Shown piece after piece: positions 18,214-25,865 of a stretch of 64,000 bases of DNA (positions are counted from its first letter, which is position 1; the number at the start of each line of letters is the position of its first letter). The notes under the pieces are model-generated. The model worked only from the letters and a program-made list of their open reading frames with translations, ran no database searches and was not told the origin of the DNA. The translations under genes were made by a program, and so were the position numbers. Origin of the DNA: an uncultured Sutterella sp. (GTDB lineage: Bacteria; Pseudomonadota; Gammaproteobacteria; Burkholderiales; Burkholderiaceae_F); contig CAKQON010000003.1 in assembly GCA_934255515.1 (NCBI GenBank), positions 1 through 64,000 of the forward strand. Reading direction: 5' to 3'.

Positions 18214-20046
18214 ATGGGCCGATCAAGTGAACTCGATGGACTGACTACGCTCCCGGAGCTTCTCACGCACAGCATTCGCAAATGGGGAGACCGCGAGGCA
18301 CTCAGGCAGTTCGACCGCTCCTCAAGCACGTGGGAAAGCTGGAGCTACAAGGAGCTCGGCGAACACGTTCTTGAGTGGCGCCGCGCCTATGAAGCCATGG
18401 GGCTTCGCCCCGGCGACCGCATCGCGATCCTGATGCCGAACGGACGCGACCATGTATGCGCCGACCAGGCCGCTCTCGCAAACGGTCTTATCCCGGTTCC
18501 CCTGCATGCGATTGATACGCCGGGCGCAAGCGCCTTCATCATGATCGACAGCCAGACATGCACGCTTGTAACCAACAAGCTTTCGCGCTGGAAGCAGATC
18601 CGCGCGACCGGAGTGCAGATGCCGGACCTGAGCACTGTGCTCATCACCGATCCGGGCGAAACAGAAGACCATGAAGACGGGCGCTTCCATGTGAAGAGCC
18701 TCGCTTCCGTTCTGGAGCTAGGGAAAAGCGTCCCTGCGGACAGTCTTCCCTCCGGCCCGCTCGAGGATGATCTTGCCGGCATTGTCTACACTTCCGGCAC
18801 GACAGGCCGCCCGAAGGGCGTCATGCTCACACACAAGAATATTGTGAGCAACGTGAAGGCAACGCTCGAATGCGTGTCTCCCCGTGAAGGCGATACATTC
18901 CTCTCCTTCCTTCCGCTCTCGCACACTTTTGAGCGTACGGCCGGCTACTATCTCGCGCTTGCCACGGGCTGCGTCATCGCGTACAACCGCTCGGTGCTGC
19001 TCCTCGCTGAAGACCTTAAGATCATTCGCCCGACCGTCATCATTTCGGTTCCGCGTGTTTACGAGCGGATCTATGCCCGTGTTCAGGACAAGCTTCGCAA
19101 ATCCAAGCCTATTGCGCGCAAGCTTTTCGACTGGGCAGTTGAAGTCGGCTGGCGCGATTTCTGCCACCGCAACCGCCTGCCCATAGAAGAAAGCTCTCGC
19201 TCCTGGCTTGACGGCATCATCCGCCTCACGCTCGTGCGCCGCATGGCCGACATGTTGCTCTCGCAGTTCGGCGGCAGACTCCGCATTGCCATTTCCGGCG
19301 GCGCCGCGCTCAACCACAAGGTTGCCCGCGCATTCTGCGGCCTCGGCCTGCCGATCATTCAGGGCTACGGCATGACGGAAGCAAGTCCGATCATTGCCGG
19401 CAACTGCGTTGAATTCAATCAGCCGAATACCGTCGGCAAGCCGTTCTGCAATGTGGAGGTTCGTCTTGCCGAAGGCAACGAAATTCAGATCCGCGGTCCT
19501 TCCATCATGAAGGGCTACTGGCATCGTCCTGCAGATACAGCCGCTGCCTTTACCAAGGACGGCTGGCTCCATACCGGCGATGTCGGCGAATTCAATTCGG
19601 ACGGCATGCTCTGCATCAAGGGACGCATCAAGGAGATCATCGTCACCTCGACCGGCGAAAAGATTCCTCCTGCCGATCTTGAATCCGCCATTGAAACGGA
19701 TCCGCTTTTCGAGCAGTGCTACGTCGTCGGGGAAAACCGCCCATACCTCACGCTCATCACCTGCGTGAATAAGGACGAATGGGCAAGGTTTGCCGAATCG
19801 CTCGGACTCGACCCGAATGATCCGCAGAGCCTCAACAACCCGGCAGCCCGCACCTCGGCACTGAAGCGTGCCAAGGCCGCGGCTTCAGACTTCCCGAACT
19901 ATGCGCTCCCCCGCGCCGTTCTTCTGACGAGCGAGCCGTGGACCATCGAAAACGGACTCATTACGCCGACGCTCAAGCTTAAGCGCGGTCCGCTCTCGAA
20001 AAAGTTCGAAACGGAAATTGCCCGCGTCTACGCTACACACGGCTGA
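18214..20046 (+). CDS. Long-chain acyl-CoA synthetase (AMP-forming)
   Basis: Adenylate-forming ligase that activates fatty acids as acyl-CoA. The ATP-binding P-loop is IVYTSGTTGRPKGVMLTHKN near residue 190. Other family motifs are QGYGMTEASPI, GWLHTGDVGEF and GRIKEIIVTSTGEKIPP. At 610 residues without a membrane helix it belongs with the FadD15/FAA-type long-chain ligases rather than the short-chain acetyl-CoA synthetases. The exact chain length is not readable. It stands alone between its promoter region and a strong terminator. No beta-oxidation gene is nearby, so a role in lipid remodelling is as likely as degradation. Confidence 0.88.
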   Translation: MGRSSELDGLTTLPELLTHSIRKWGDREALRQFDRSSSTWESWSYKELGEHVLEWRRAYEAMGLRPGDRIAILMPNGRDHVCADQAALANGLIPVPLHAIDTPGASAFIMIDSQTCTLVTNKLSRWKQIRATGVQMPDLSTVLITDPGETEDHEDGRFHVKSLASVLELGKSVPADSLPSGPLEDDLAGIVYTSGTTGRPKGVMLTHKNIVSNVKATLECVSPREGDTFLSFLPLSHTFERTAGYYLALATGCVIAYNRSVLLLAEDLKIIRPTVIISVPRVYERIYARVQDKLRKSKPIARKLFDWAVEVGWRDFCHRNRLPIEESSRSWLDGIIRLTLVRRMADMLLSQFGGRLRIAISGGAALNHKVARAFCGLGLPIIQGYGMTEASPIIAGNCVEFNQPNTVGKPFCNVEVRLAEGNEIQIRGPSIMKGYWHRPADTAAAFTKDGWLHTGDVGEFNSDGMLCIKGRIKEIIVTSTGEKIPPADLESAIETDPLFEQCYVVGENRPYLTLITCVNKDEWARFAESLGLDPNDPQSLNNPAARTSALKRAKAAASDFPNYALPRAVLLTSEPWTIENGLITPTLKLKRGPLSKKFETEIARVYATHG

Positions 20047-20077
20047 GCCGCAGGCTTACGGACTGTAATTATTCCGC

Positions 20078-20114
20078 AGCCGGCTCTTCTCATGAGGGAA
20101 GAGTCGGCTTTTTT
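20078..20114 (+). terminator. Terminator after the acyl-CoA ligase gene
   Basis: AGCCGGCTCTTC pairs with GAAGAGTCGGCT (one G-T pair) around a 9-base loop and is followed by TTTTTT. Confidence 0.85.
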
Positions 20115-20139
20115 AAGCCTATTGCGTCCCCGAGCCGCT

Positions 20140-20145
20140 TAGAAT
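20140..20145 (+). promoter_or_regulatory. Putative -10 box of the HemN-like gene
   Basis: TAGAAT followed by CG lies 35 bases before the start of the HemN-like gene. The leader is CT-rich (TTCCTTCAG...TTATCCCGCGTCTTC) with no Shine-Dalgarno. Confidence 0.4.
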
Positions 20146-20180
20146 CGCTTCCTTCAGAACTACCCTTATCCCGCGTCTTC

Positions 20181-21497
20181 ATGACCAGCACTAACCACTT
20201 CGTCCCGCAGCCGCGCAAGCTCCTGCCCAATTGGATGATCGGTCTTTCCGACCGCGTGATGGATTACTACACCGGCCGATATCTGCACTGCGATCCGGTT
20301 ATTCTCAAGAATCCGCCGCCCCCGCAGGAAGGACACCAGTACATGCTCTACGCGCATGTTCCTTTCTGCCACACGCTCTGCACCTACTGCACGTTCCATC
20401 GATTCCTTTTCAAGGAATGGAAGGCTCGCGAATATTTCAAGAACCTGCGCCGCGAAATGGATTACGTGAAGGCGCTCGGCTACGACTTCACTGCCATGTA
20501 CGTGGGCGGGGGCACCACCACGATTCTTGAGGACGAGCTCATCAAGACGCTCGAACATGCCAAGAAGCTATTCCCTTCAATCAAGGAAATTTCCTGCGAG
20601 ACCGACCCGCAGGTCATCACCACGCCGCAGTTCCGGAATCTTCAGGGAATTGTCGACCGCATGTCGATCGGCGTGCAGAGCTTCAACGACGACATCCTCA
20701 AGCTCTCCGACCGCTATGAGAAGTTCGGCTCGGGCGAACAGATTTTCGAGCGCCTGCAGTACGCTCAGGAGCTTTTCCCCGTCTGCAACATCGACATGAT
20801 GTTCGGATTCCGCGGTCAGTCGCTCGACGTTCTCCATGACGACATGGAAAAAATCGTCAAGCTCAACCCGCGACAGACCACCACCTACCCGCTCATGGTT
20901 ACCTCGCAGACGCGCCAGAGCGTGAAGGGCACCATTGCAGCCACAGGCATCGAGCTTGCGGACCAGTACCGCTGCATCCTCGACACTTTCGGCGACCGCT
21001 ACCGCCAGCTCACATCCTGGACCTTCGGCCAGACGAACAACGAAGGCTTCGACGAATATGTGGTCGACCACGACGAGTACCTCGGCGTGGGCTCGGGCGC
21101 ATTCAGCTTCCTCAACAACAGCCTTTATGTAAACACCTTCAGCCTTCGCCGCTACGGCGAACGCATTGCTGCAGGTAATACCGGCGTTGAGCGCAGGAGA
21201 GAGTTCGACAAGCACGCGATCATGCAGTACCGCCTGATGCTCGGCCTCTTTTCGCATCGACTCTCGAGAAAGTATTTCCGGGAGGTGCACGGTATCAACG
21301 TCGACCGCTACCTCATGAAGGAAATGCTCGGCCTGCGCATTTCGGGCGCCATCAAGGACGACCCCAACGACCCTGACCGCATCATCGTAACCGACGCCGG
21401 AAAGTTCCTTGGTCTCGTAATGATGAAGGCCTTCTATGCCGCCATGGATCAGGTGAGAGCGGAACTGCGCGCGCCTCTGCGTGAAGAGGACATGTAA
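20181..21497 (+). CDS. HemN/HemW-family radical SAM protein
   Basis: Radical SAM enzyme of the oxygen-independent coproporphyrinogen III oxidase group. The cluster motif is FCHTLCTYC (CxxxCxxC), with the preceding YAHVPFC typical of the group. VGGGTTTILEDEL is the SAM-binding GGGT motif. ISCETDPQVITTPQF and RMSIGVQSFNDDILK match HemN/HemW. The residues after the cluster (TFHRFLFKEW) differ from the CGCN of HemN and the DF of HemW, so it could be a HemN paralogue, a heme chaperone or a HutW-type heme-degrading enzyme. I cannot decide among these. At 438 residues it keeps a C-terminal HemN-like domain. It lies ahead of the hydrogenase genes but is separated by a terminator. Confidence 0.8.
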   Translation: MTSTNHFVPQPRKLLPNWMIGLSDRVMDYYTGRYLHCDPVILKNPPPPQEGHQYMLYAHVPFCHTLCTYCTFHRFLFKEWKAREYFKNLRREMDYVKALGYDFTAMYVGGGTTTILEDELIKTLEHAKKLFPSIKEISCETDPQVITTPQFRNLQGIVDRMSIGVQSFNDDILKLSDRYEKFGSGEQIFERLQYAQELFPVCNIDMMFGFRGQSLDVLHDDMEKIVKLNPRQTTTYPLMVTSQTRQSVKGTIAATGIELADQYRCILDTFGDRYRQLTSWTFGQTNNEGFDEYVVDHDEYLGVGSGAFSFLNNSLYVNTFSLRRYGERIAAGNTGVERRREFDKHAIMQYRLMLGLFSHRLSRKYFREVHGINVDRYLMKEMLGLRISGAIKDDPNDPDRIIVTDAGKFLGLVMMKAFYAAMDQVRAELRAPLREEDM

Positions 21498-21527
21498 TCC
21501 GTAATCGAACAGATTCAGATTGAAGCG

Positions 21528-21567
21528 AAGGAGAGAAATCGAAAGGTTTCTCTCCTTTTCTATTTTT
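21528..21567 (+). terminator. Terminator after the HemN-like gene
   Basis: AAGGAGAGAAA (21528-21538) pairs perfectly with TTTCTCTCCTT (21547-21557) across an 8-base loop and is followed by TTCTATTTTT. Confidence 0.85.
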
Positions 21568-21586
21568 AAACGCGTTTGCAGCAGCC

Positions 21587-21615
21587 GAATTCCCGAGCAT
21601 TTTTCTCAGGAATTC
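21587..21615. repeat. 11-bp inverted repeat
   Basis: GAATTCCCGAG (21587-21597) and CTCAGGAATTC (21605-21615) are complementary except at one position, with a 7-base T-rich loop. No T-run follows, so it looks more like an operator or mRNA-end structure than a terminator. Confidence 0.45.
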
Positions 21616-21655
21616 ATTCGATTAGAGTTAACTTGCAAAGGCCTTCCGTTCAGTT

Positions 21656-21669
21656 TTGATCTGTATTAA
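21656..21669. promoter_or_regulatory. FNR/CRP-type anaerobic box
   Basis: TTGATCTGTATTAA matches the FNR consensus TTGAT-N4-ATCAA at nine of ten defined bases. A weak -10-like CAATAC lies at 21694-21699, which would put the box near -42, the class II activator position. The next gene, hydA, encodes an oxygen-sensitive hydrogenase, so anaerobic induction makes sense. This is inference from the motif only. Confidence 0.5.
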
Positions 21670-21766
21670 ACCGTTGCCAGAAACATTTAAAAACAATACG
21701 GAGTGCTTATCCAAAACCGACACTTAAGAGGTAATACTCGGCCTGCGGCTTGACTATGGCACACGA

Positions 21767-21772
21767 TAGAAT
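21767..21772 (+). promoter_or_regulatory. Putative second -10 box of hydA
   Basis: TAGAAT followed by GC, with TTGACT at 21750-21755 only 11 bases upstream, too close for a standard -35. If used, it gives a leader of about 230 bases. Confidence 0.25.
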
Positions 21773-22011
21773 GCAAGCGTTCGTAGGAGTCTCCCACGGC
21801 TAGTGCTTATGGGATTTGCTCCTGCTCAAAAGAAAACATCGTCGATTGAGAATGACGACCCTGGCGGTTGGAGCAGAAATTCAGACAGTCTGCTTGATTT
21901 GACCGTCCGTCGCTCTTTACGGCGAGCCAAAACTGAGGAAAGAATCGCGCTTCCCGAAATCACCAAAAGGATTCCGGGACTCTGCTGTTCTCCTCAACGG
22001 AGAATGTATCC

Positions 22012-23361
22012 ATGACGACCACGGTTCGTACGTTCCTGCCAGGCGACAATGCCTACGGCCAGAACGGTCCCGCCTTCCAGGGCAACCTTCGCAAGGGTGA
22101 ACTGCGCGGCATCATCCATATCAACAAGAATCACTGCGTCGGCTGCGACACCTGCAGCAAATTCTGCCCGACCGATGCCATTAAGGGCGGTCTCGGCTCC
22201 AAGCACGAGATCATTGACGACGCGTGCATCTACTGCGGCCAGTGCCTCATCGCCTGCCCGTTCAACGCCATCGAACAGATGAGCTTCGTCGACAAGGTCG
22301 AACGCGTCCTTGACGCGAAAGATCGCATTGTCGTCGCTCAGCCCTCGCCGGCTGTCCGCGTCTCGATCTGCGAAGAATTCGGCGGCGAACCGGGCGAACT
22401 CTCGACCGAACAGCTCGTCAACGCGCTTGAAGCCATCGGCTTCGTCACCTACGACTGCAACTCGGCGGCTGACCAGACGATCATTGAAGAAGGCACGGAA
22501 TTCGTCAAGAAGATCCAGTACTGGGTCCTCGGCGAACGTGGTCCGGAAGTTGATGAACAGGGCAAGCACCCGTTCCCGCACTTCACGTCCTGTTGCCCGG
22601 GCTGGGTCAAGTACGCCGAAACGTACGCGGCCGACATGCTCCCGCACCTCTCCACCGCGAAGTCTCCGCTTCAGATGGGCGGCACGCTGGCGAAGACCTG
22701 GGCCGCCAAGTACGTGCTCAAGTGCGATCCCCGCAAGGTCTTCTTCGTTTCCGTCACGCCCTGCACGGCCAAGATCTTTGAGGCTGCCCGACCCGAAATG
22801 AATTCGGCCTGGCGCTGGCTCATCGCCAACAAGGAAATTCCGGCCGACACGCCTGAATTCCAGGATATCGACGCCTCGCTCACGGCTCGCGATCTCGCCG
22901 AGCTCCTCCGCCGCAAGGGCATTAATCCGCTCCTTATGCCGAAGACCCGCGAACGTGCTCCGCTCGAGGTTTATTCCGGTGCCGGCACGATTTTCGGCTG
23001 CTCCGGCGGCGTTATGGAAGCGGCGCTCCGCACCGCCTACTTCGCGCTCTCCGGCAAGGAACTCGACAAGGCCGACATTGAAGTCGTCCGCGGCCACAAC
23101 AACGCCATCGTTGAAGCGACGATCCCGGTGCCCATCAAGGCGCTCGGCGGCAAGACCTACGACGTGCATGTCTGCGTCGTGAACGGTGCCAACCAGGGTC
23201 TGAAGGAAGTCCTCCATCGCGTGCGCGTCGACAAGAACCGCTATCACTTCATCGAAGTGATGAACTGCCCCGGCGGCTGCGTCAACGGTGGCGGTCAGCC
23301 TGTTCAGTCCTCCGGCACTGCCTGGCTCAAGCCCACCACGCCGCTTCCCCTGCGCGTCTAA
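22012..23361 (+). CDS. hydA: [FeFe]-hydrogenase catalytic subunit
   Basis: Catalyses reversible H2 oxidation at the H-cluster. Two ferredoxin-type 4Fe-4S motifs lie near the N-terminus (C42/45/48/52 and C72/75/78/82). H-cluster motif L1 is TSCCPGW, with C194 as likely proton donor and C195 as ligand. L2 is TPCTAKIFE (C251), and L3 is EVMNCPGGCVNGGGQP (C419, C423). IFGCSGGVMEAALRTAY is the matching conserved helix. At 449 residues it fits the short two-cluster periplasmic type of Desulfovibrio and Shewanella. It has no signal peptide, so export would rely on the Tat-signal partner encoded next. L2 has Thr where MPC is usual. GGAG precedes the ATG. Confidence 0.95.
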   Translation: MTTTVRTFLPGDNAYGQNGPAFQGNLRKGELRGIIHINKNHCVGCDTCSKFCPTDAIKGGLGSKHEIIDDACIYCGQCLIACPFNAIEQMSFVDKVERVLDAKDRIVVAQPSPAVRVSICEEFGGEPGELSTEQLVNALEAIGFVTYDCNSAADQTIIEEGTEFVKKIQYWVLGERGPEVDEQGKHPFPHFTSCCPGWVKYAETYAADMLPHLSTAKSPLQMGGTLAKTWAAKYVLKCDPRKVFFVSVTPCTAKIFEAARPEMNSAWRWLIANKEIPADTPEFQDIDASLTARDLAELLRRKGINPLLMPKTRERAPLEVYSGAGTIFGCSGGVMEAALRTAYFALSGKELDKADIEVVRGHNNAIVEATIPVPIKALGGKTYDVHVCVVNGANQGLKEVLHRVRVDKNRYHFIEVMNCPGGCVNGGGQPVQSSGTAWLKPTTPLPLRV

Positions 23362-23386
23362 TTCCTGACTGAGGTTCAAGAAGAAA

Positions 23387-23740
23387 ATGCTGTCTGAAAA
23401 CTATTCCTATGCAGAACGCCCCGCAGCCCTGATTCTCGGTCGCCGCGGCTTTCTGAAAGTGAGCGGTCTCTGCGTCGGTGCAGCCGTCGTCTGCGGCTGG
23501 GCCATCGGCGACATGGTTGCCCGCCGCAACTCGATCATTCTTGCCCGCCAGGCCGGCCTCTACAAGGATGACAAGCTCTGCCAGGCCATGGGTCTCGCTG
23601 CTTCCCACCAGAACACGGTGGTCATGTCCGTTTACAAGGATATGAAGGCGAAGCCCGTCGACCATACGATGCACGAACTGCTTCACACGCACTACTATTC
23701 CCGCTCCATGCTTGCCATGACGGAGGCTGCTCATGTCTGA
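23387..23740 (+). CDS. hydB: [FeFe]-hydrogenase small subunit with Tat signal
   Basis: A 117-residue partner of HydA. The N-terminus has a twin-arginine signal, GRRGFLKVSG, then a hydrophobic segment LCVGAAVVCGWAIG. This would carry the folded HydA-HydB complex across the inner membrane. The remainder (LARQAGLYKDDKLC and a His-rich MHELLHTHYYSRSMLAMT) resembles the iron hydrogenase small-subunit fold that wraps the large subunit. There is no clear Ala-x-Ala cleavage site, so the signal may stay as a membrane anchor. It begins 25 bases after hydA and overlaps the cytochrome gene by 8 bases. Confidence 0.88.
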   Translation: MLSENYSYAERPAALILGRRGFLKVSGLCVGAAVVCGWAIGDMVARRNSIILARQAGLYKDDKLCQAMGLAASHQNTVVMSVYKDMKAKPVDHTMHELLHTHYYSRSMLAMTEAAHV

Positions 23741-24419
23741 TATTTCTGCCGCCCCCAATGACCGCATCCTGCGCTTCCATGCGCCGGACAAGGTCTTCCA
23801 CTCGGTGAACGCGATCACCTGGTTCGCGCTGCTCTTCACGGGCATGTACGTCTACTTCTGCAATCCCTCCGACGAGGCTGCGGAAACGGCGATGATTACC
23901 CACCTGATCATCGGCGCCGTCTTCACCTTCAACCTGCTCGGCTTCATTGTCATTGCTCCGGATCGCTTCGCGCTCATCATGCGCGCCTGCATGGAGTGGG
24001 ACAGCAACACGCTGCGCTGGTTCCTTAACTTCGGCAACTATCCCCGCCGCTTCTTCGGCATCCCGCTCGGGCCGGAAACGGTTCCCCCGCAGGGCCGCTA
24101 CAACGGCGGTCAGAAGGCTTCCTATCTGCTCTTCATGGGCATGATCGCAGCCCTCGCCGTTACGGGCTGGCTCCTCTGGCTCGGCGCTCCGGTTACCGGC
24201 AAGCTCGTCTACTTCCTGACGTTCTACTTCCACGTCTGGGGTTCGATCATTATTTCGATCCTCGTGGTTTGCGCTCACATCCCGCTCGCGCTCCTTTCGA
24301 TGTCTCACTTCAAGGGCATCTGGCGCCTCGGCCCGGGCACGATCTCGGTGGAAGCCGCCGAGCATCACGCTCCGCTCTGGTTCAAGCGTGACGTCATCCG
24401 CACGGACATCGAGAAGTAA
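23733..24419 (+). CDS. Cytochrome b subunit of the hydrogenase (FdnI-like)
   Basis: A 228-residue membrane protein resembling the gamma (cytochrome b556) subunit of formate dehydrogenases and Ni-Fe hydrogenases. Four hydrophobic segments are visible, with histidines at 23, 57, 167 and 182 in the positions expected for two b hemes. It would take electrons from HydA and pass them to menaquinone, anchoring the enzyme at the periplasmic face. GGAGG lies 7 bases before the ATG, inside hydB, so translation is probably coupled. From memory, Shewanella oneidensis has a similar gene after hydAB. A strong terminator follows. Confidence 0.85.
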   Translation: MSDISAAPNDRILRFHAPDKVFHSVNAITWFALLFTGMYVYFCNPSDEAAETAMITHLIIGAVFTFNLLGFIVIAPDRFALIMRACMEWDSNTLRWFLNFGNYPRRFFGIPLGPETVPPQGRYNGGQKASYLLFMGMIAALAVTGWLLWLGAPVTGKLVYFLTFYFHVWGSIIISILVVCAHIPLALLSMSHFKGIWRLGPGTISVEAAEHHAPLWFKRDVIRTDIEK

Positions 24420-24437
24420 TTTGATACTTCTTACCTG

Positions 24438-24470
24438 AAAAAGGCCGGATCCCAGGATCCGGCCTTTTTT
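24438..24470 (+). terminator. Terminator of the hydrogenase operon
   Basis: AAAGGCCGGAT pairs with ATCCGGCCTTT around a short loop and runs into TTTTTT. It separates hydABC from hydF. Confidence 0.85.
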
Positions 24471-24551
24471 CTTAAACTCATGCCGAACTGTCCGCTCCCA
24501 GACAGCTTGTGACAGACAACAAAAATCAACAGTCTCAATCGGAAGCGAGCC

Positions 24552-25793
24552 ATGTTGAACACTTTCAATACGCCCAAGGGGCTCAGAATTCACATCGGCC
24601 TTTTCGGCCGCCGCAACGCCGGCAAGAGTTCTCTTGCCAATGCGCTCACCAATCAGCACATTTCCATCGTCTCGAACGTGCCAGGAACCACAACGGATCC
24701 GGTGGAAAAAGCCTGCGAACTGGCCCCCATCGGACCCGTCGTCTTCATTGACACCGCCGGCGTCGACGATGTCGGAGAACTCGGCGCCGCGCGCGTCGAG
24801 AGATCCAAAACCGTCCTGGAATGGACAGACATCGCGCTTATTGTGGGCAGCGCCGCCGGACTTGAACCCGACGACCGGGAGCTCGTTGCGGATGCCAAGC
24901 GGCTCGGAACGCCGGCAATTCTTGTGCTCAACAAGGCCGGCATTAAGGCTCCCTCTGAAGAAGTTCTAGCGGATGCGCGGCAGTACGGGCTGCCCGTCGT
25001 TGTCACTGATGCCGTAACCAGGCTCGGAATTGATGACCTGCGCCAAACGATCATCCGTATTGTTCAGGAAGACACTGAACCCGACCGGCCGCTCTGCGGC
25101 GACCTTGCGCACGCGGGCGACACCGTTCTGCTTGTCACGCCGATTGACTCCGGCGCCCCCAAAGGACGCCTCATTCTGCCGCAGGTGCAGGCTATCCGGG
25201 AGCTTCTGGATGCACATGCCAAGGCCTATGTCATTCAGCAGGACCGTGTTGCCGAAGCCATCGCCGATCTGAAAAATCCGCCCGCCTTCATCATGACGGA
25301 CTCTCAGGCGATTGACGACGTTGCCCGGCAAGCGCCTGATTCCATTCCGCTCACGACTTTTTCACTGCAGATGGCCTATGCGAAGAGCGACCTCATCGAG
25401 CTCGCCCGGGGTGCTGCGGCGCTTTCAAAACTCAAGAACGGCGACCGCGTGCTCATCTGCGAAACCTGCAGCCACCATCCCCAGAAGGACGATATCGGAC
25501 GGCTCAAGATTCCGCGCTGGCTGAAGGAAACAACCGGGCTCGACCTCAAAATCGAAGTGGCCGTCGGGAAGGACTTCCCTGACGACCTCACGCCCTACGC
25601 CGTCCTCATTCAGTGCGGCGGCTGCGTCGTTACGCGCCGCCACATGCTCATGCGCCTGAGACGTGCAATGAGTCAGGGAGTTCCCATGACGAATTACGGC
25701 CTGGCCATCTGCTACCTGCGAGGTCATCTCGAGCGCGTCCTCTCGTGCCATCCGGAAGCGCTTGAAGCTTTCCGCAAAGGCCTCAGGTCATAA
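24552..25793 (+). CDS. hydF: [FeFe]-hydrogenase maturation GTPase
   Basis: Scaffold GTPase that carries the 2Fe subcluster made by HydE and HydG and delivers it to HydA. The G1 loop is GRRNAGKSS (residues 19-27); G2/G3 are PGTTTDPV and DTAG, and the NKAG motif is near residue 127. The C-terminal cluster domain has CETCSHH (C303, C306, H308) and IQCGGC (C355, C358). In the usual CxHx(44-53)HCxxC pattern the second His is Gln354 here. At 413 residues it is standard length. GGAAG lies 8 bases upstream. A terminator separates it from hydABC, so it has its own promoter. hydE and hydG are not adjacent. Confidence 0.93.
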   Translation: MLNTFNTPKGLRIHIGLFGRRNAGKSSLANALTNQHISIVSNVPGTTTDPVEKACELAPIGPVVFIDTAGVDDVGELGAARVERSKTVLEWTDIALIVGSAAGLEPDDRELVADAKRLGTPAILVLNKAGIKAPSEEVLADARQYGLPVVVTDAVTRLGIDDLRQTIIRIVQEDTEPDRPLCGDLAHAGDTVLLVTPIDSGAPKGRLILPQVQAIRELLDAHAKAYVIQQDRVAEAIADLKNPPAFIMTDSQAIDDVARQAPDSIPLTTFSLQMAYAKSDLIELARGAAALSKLKNGDRVLICETCSHHPQKDDIGRLKIPRWLKETTGLDLKIEVAVGKDFPDDLTPYAVLIQCGGCVVTRRHMLMRLRRAMSQGVPMTNYGLAICYLRGHLERVLSCHPEALEAFRKGLRS

Positions 25794-25808
25794 CGCAAGC
25801 AGAAAAAA

Positions 25809-25845
25809 GAAACCCGGATCGCCATTGAAAGCATCCGGGTTTCTT
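25809..25845. terminator. Bidirectional terminator between hydF and prfC
   Basis: AAACCCGGAT pairs with ATCCGGGTTT across a 13-base loop, with A/T arms on both sides. Confidence 0.8.
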
Positions 25846-25865
25846 ATTGAGGGCGGACGAATGAA

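Larger units (their letters stand above)
21498..22011. other. Intergenic control region ahead of the hydrogenase operon
   Basis: This 514-base gap holds a terminator (21528-21567), an 11-bp imperfect inverted repeat (21587-21615), an FNR-like box (21656-21669), AT-rich sequence with possible -10 elements, and a TAGAAT box at 21767-21772. A 70-codon frame at 21803-22015 overlaps the hydA start but has no ribosome site or family features, so I treat it as non-coding leader. Confidence 0.6.

Noticed and set aside
21757..21775. TGGCAC...TGCA resembling a sigma-54 promoter before hydA
   Set aside because: The GG-to-GC spacing is 15 instead of 12 bases, which sigma-54 does not tolerate.
21803..22015. 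A 70-codon plus-strand frame just before and overlapping the hydA start
   Set aside because: No ribosome site, no family resemblance, and it overlaps the hydA ATG in another frame. More likely untranslated leader.
21994..23379. Long minus-strand frame of 461 codons across hydA
   Set aside because: It mirrors hydA, which has unambiguous H-cluster motifs. The antisense frame is rich in Arg/Ala/Val/Asp as expected from codon bias.
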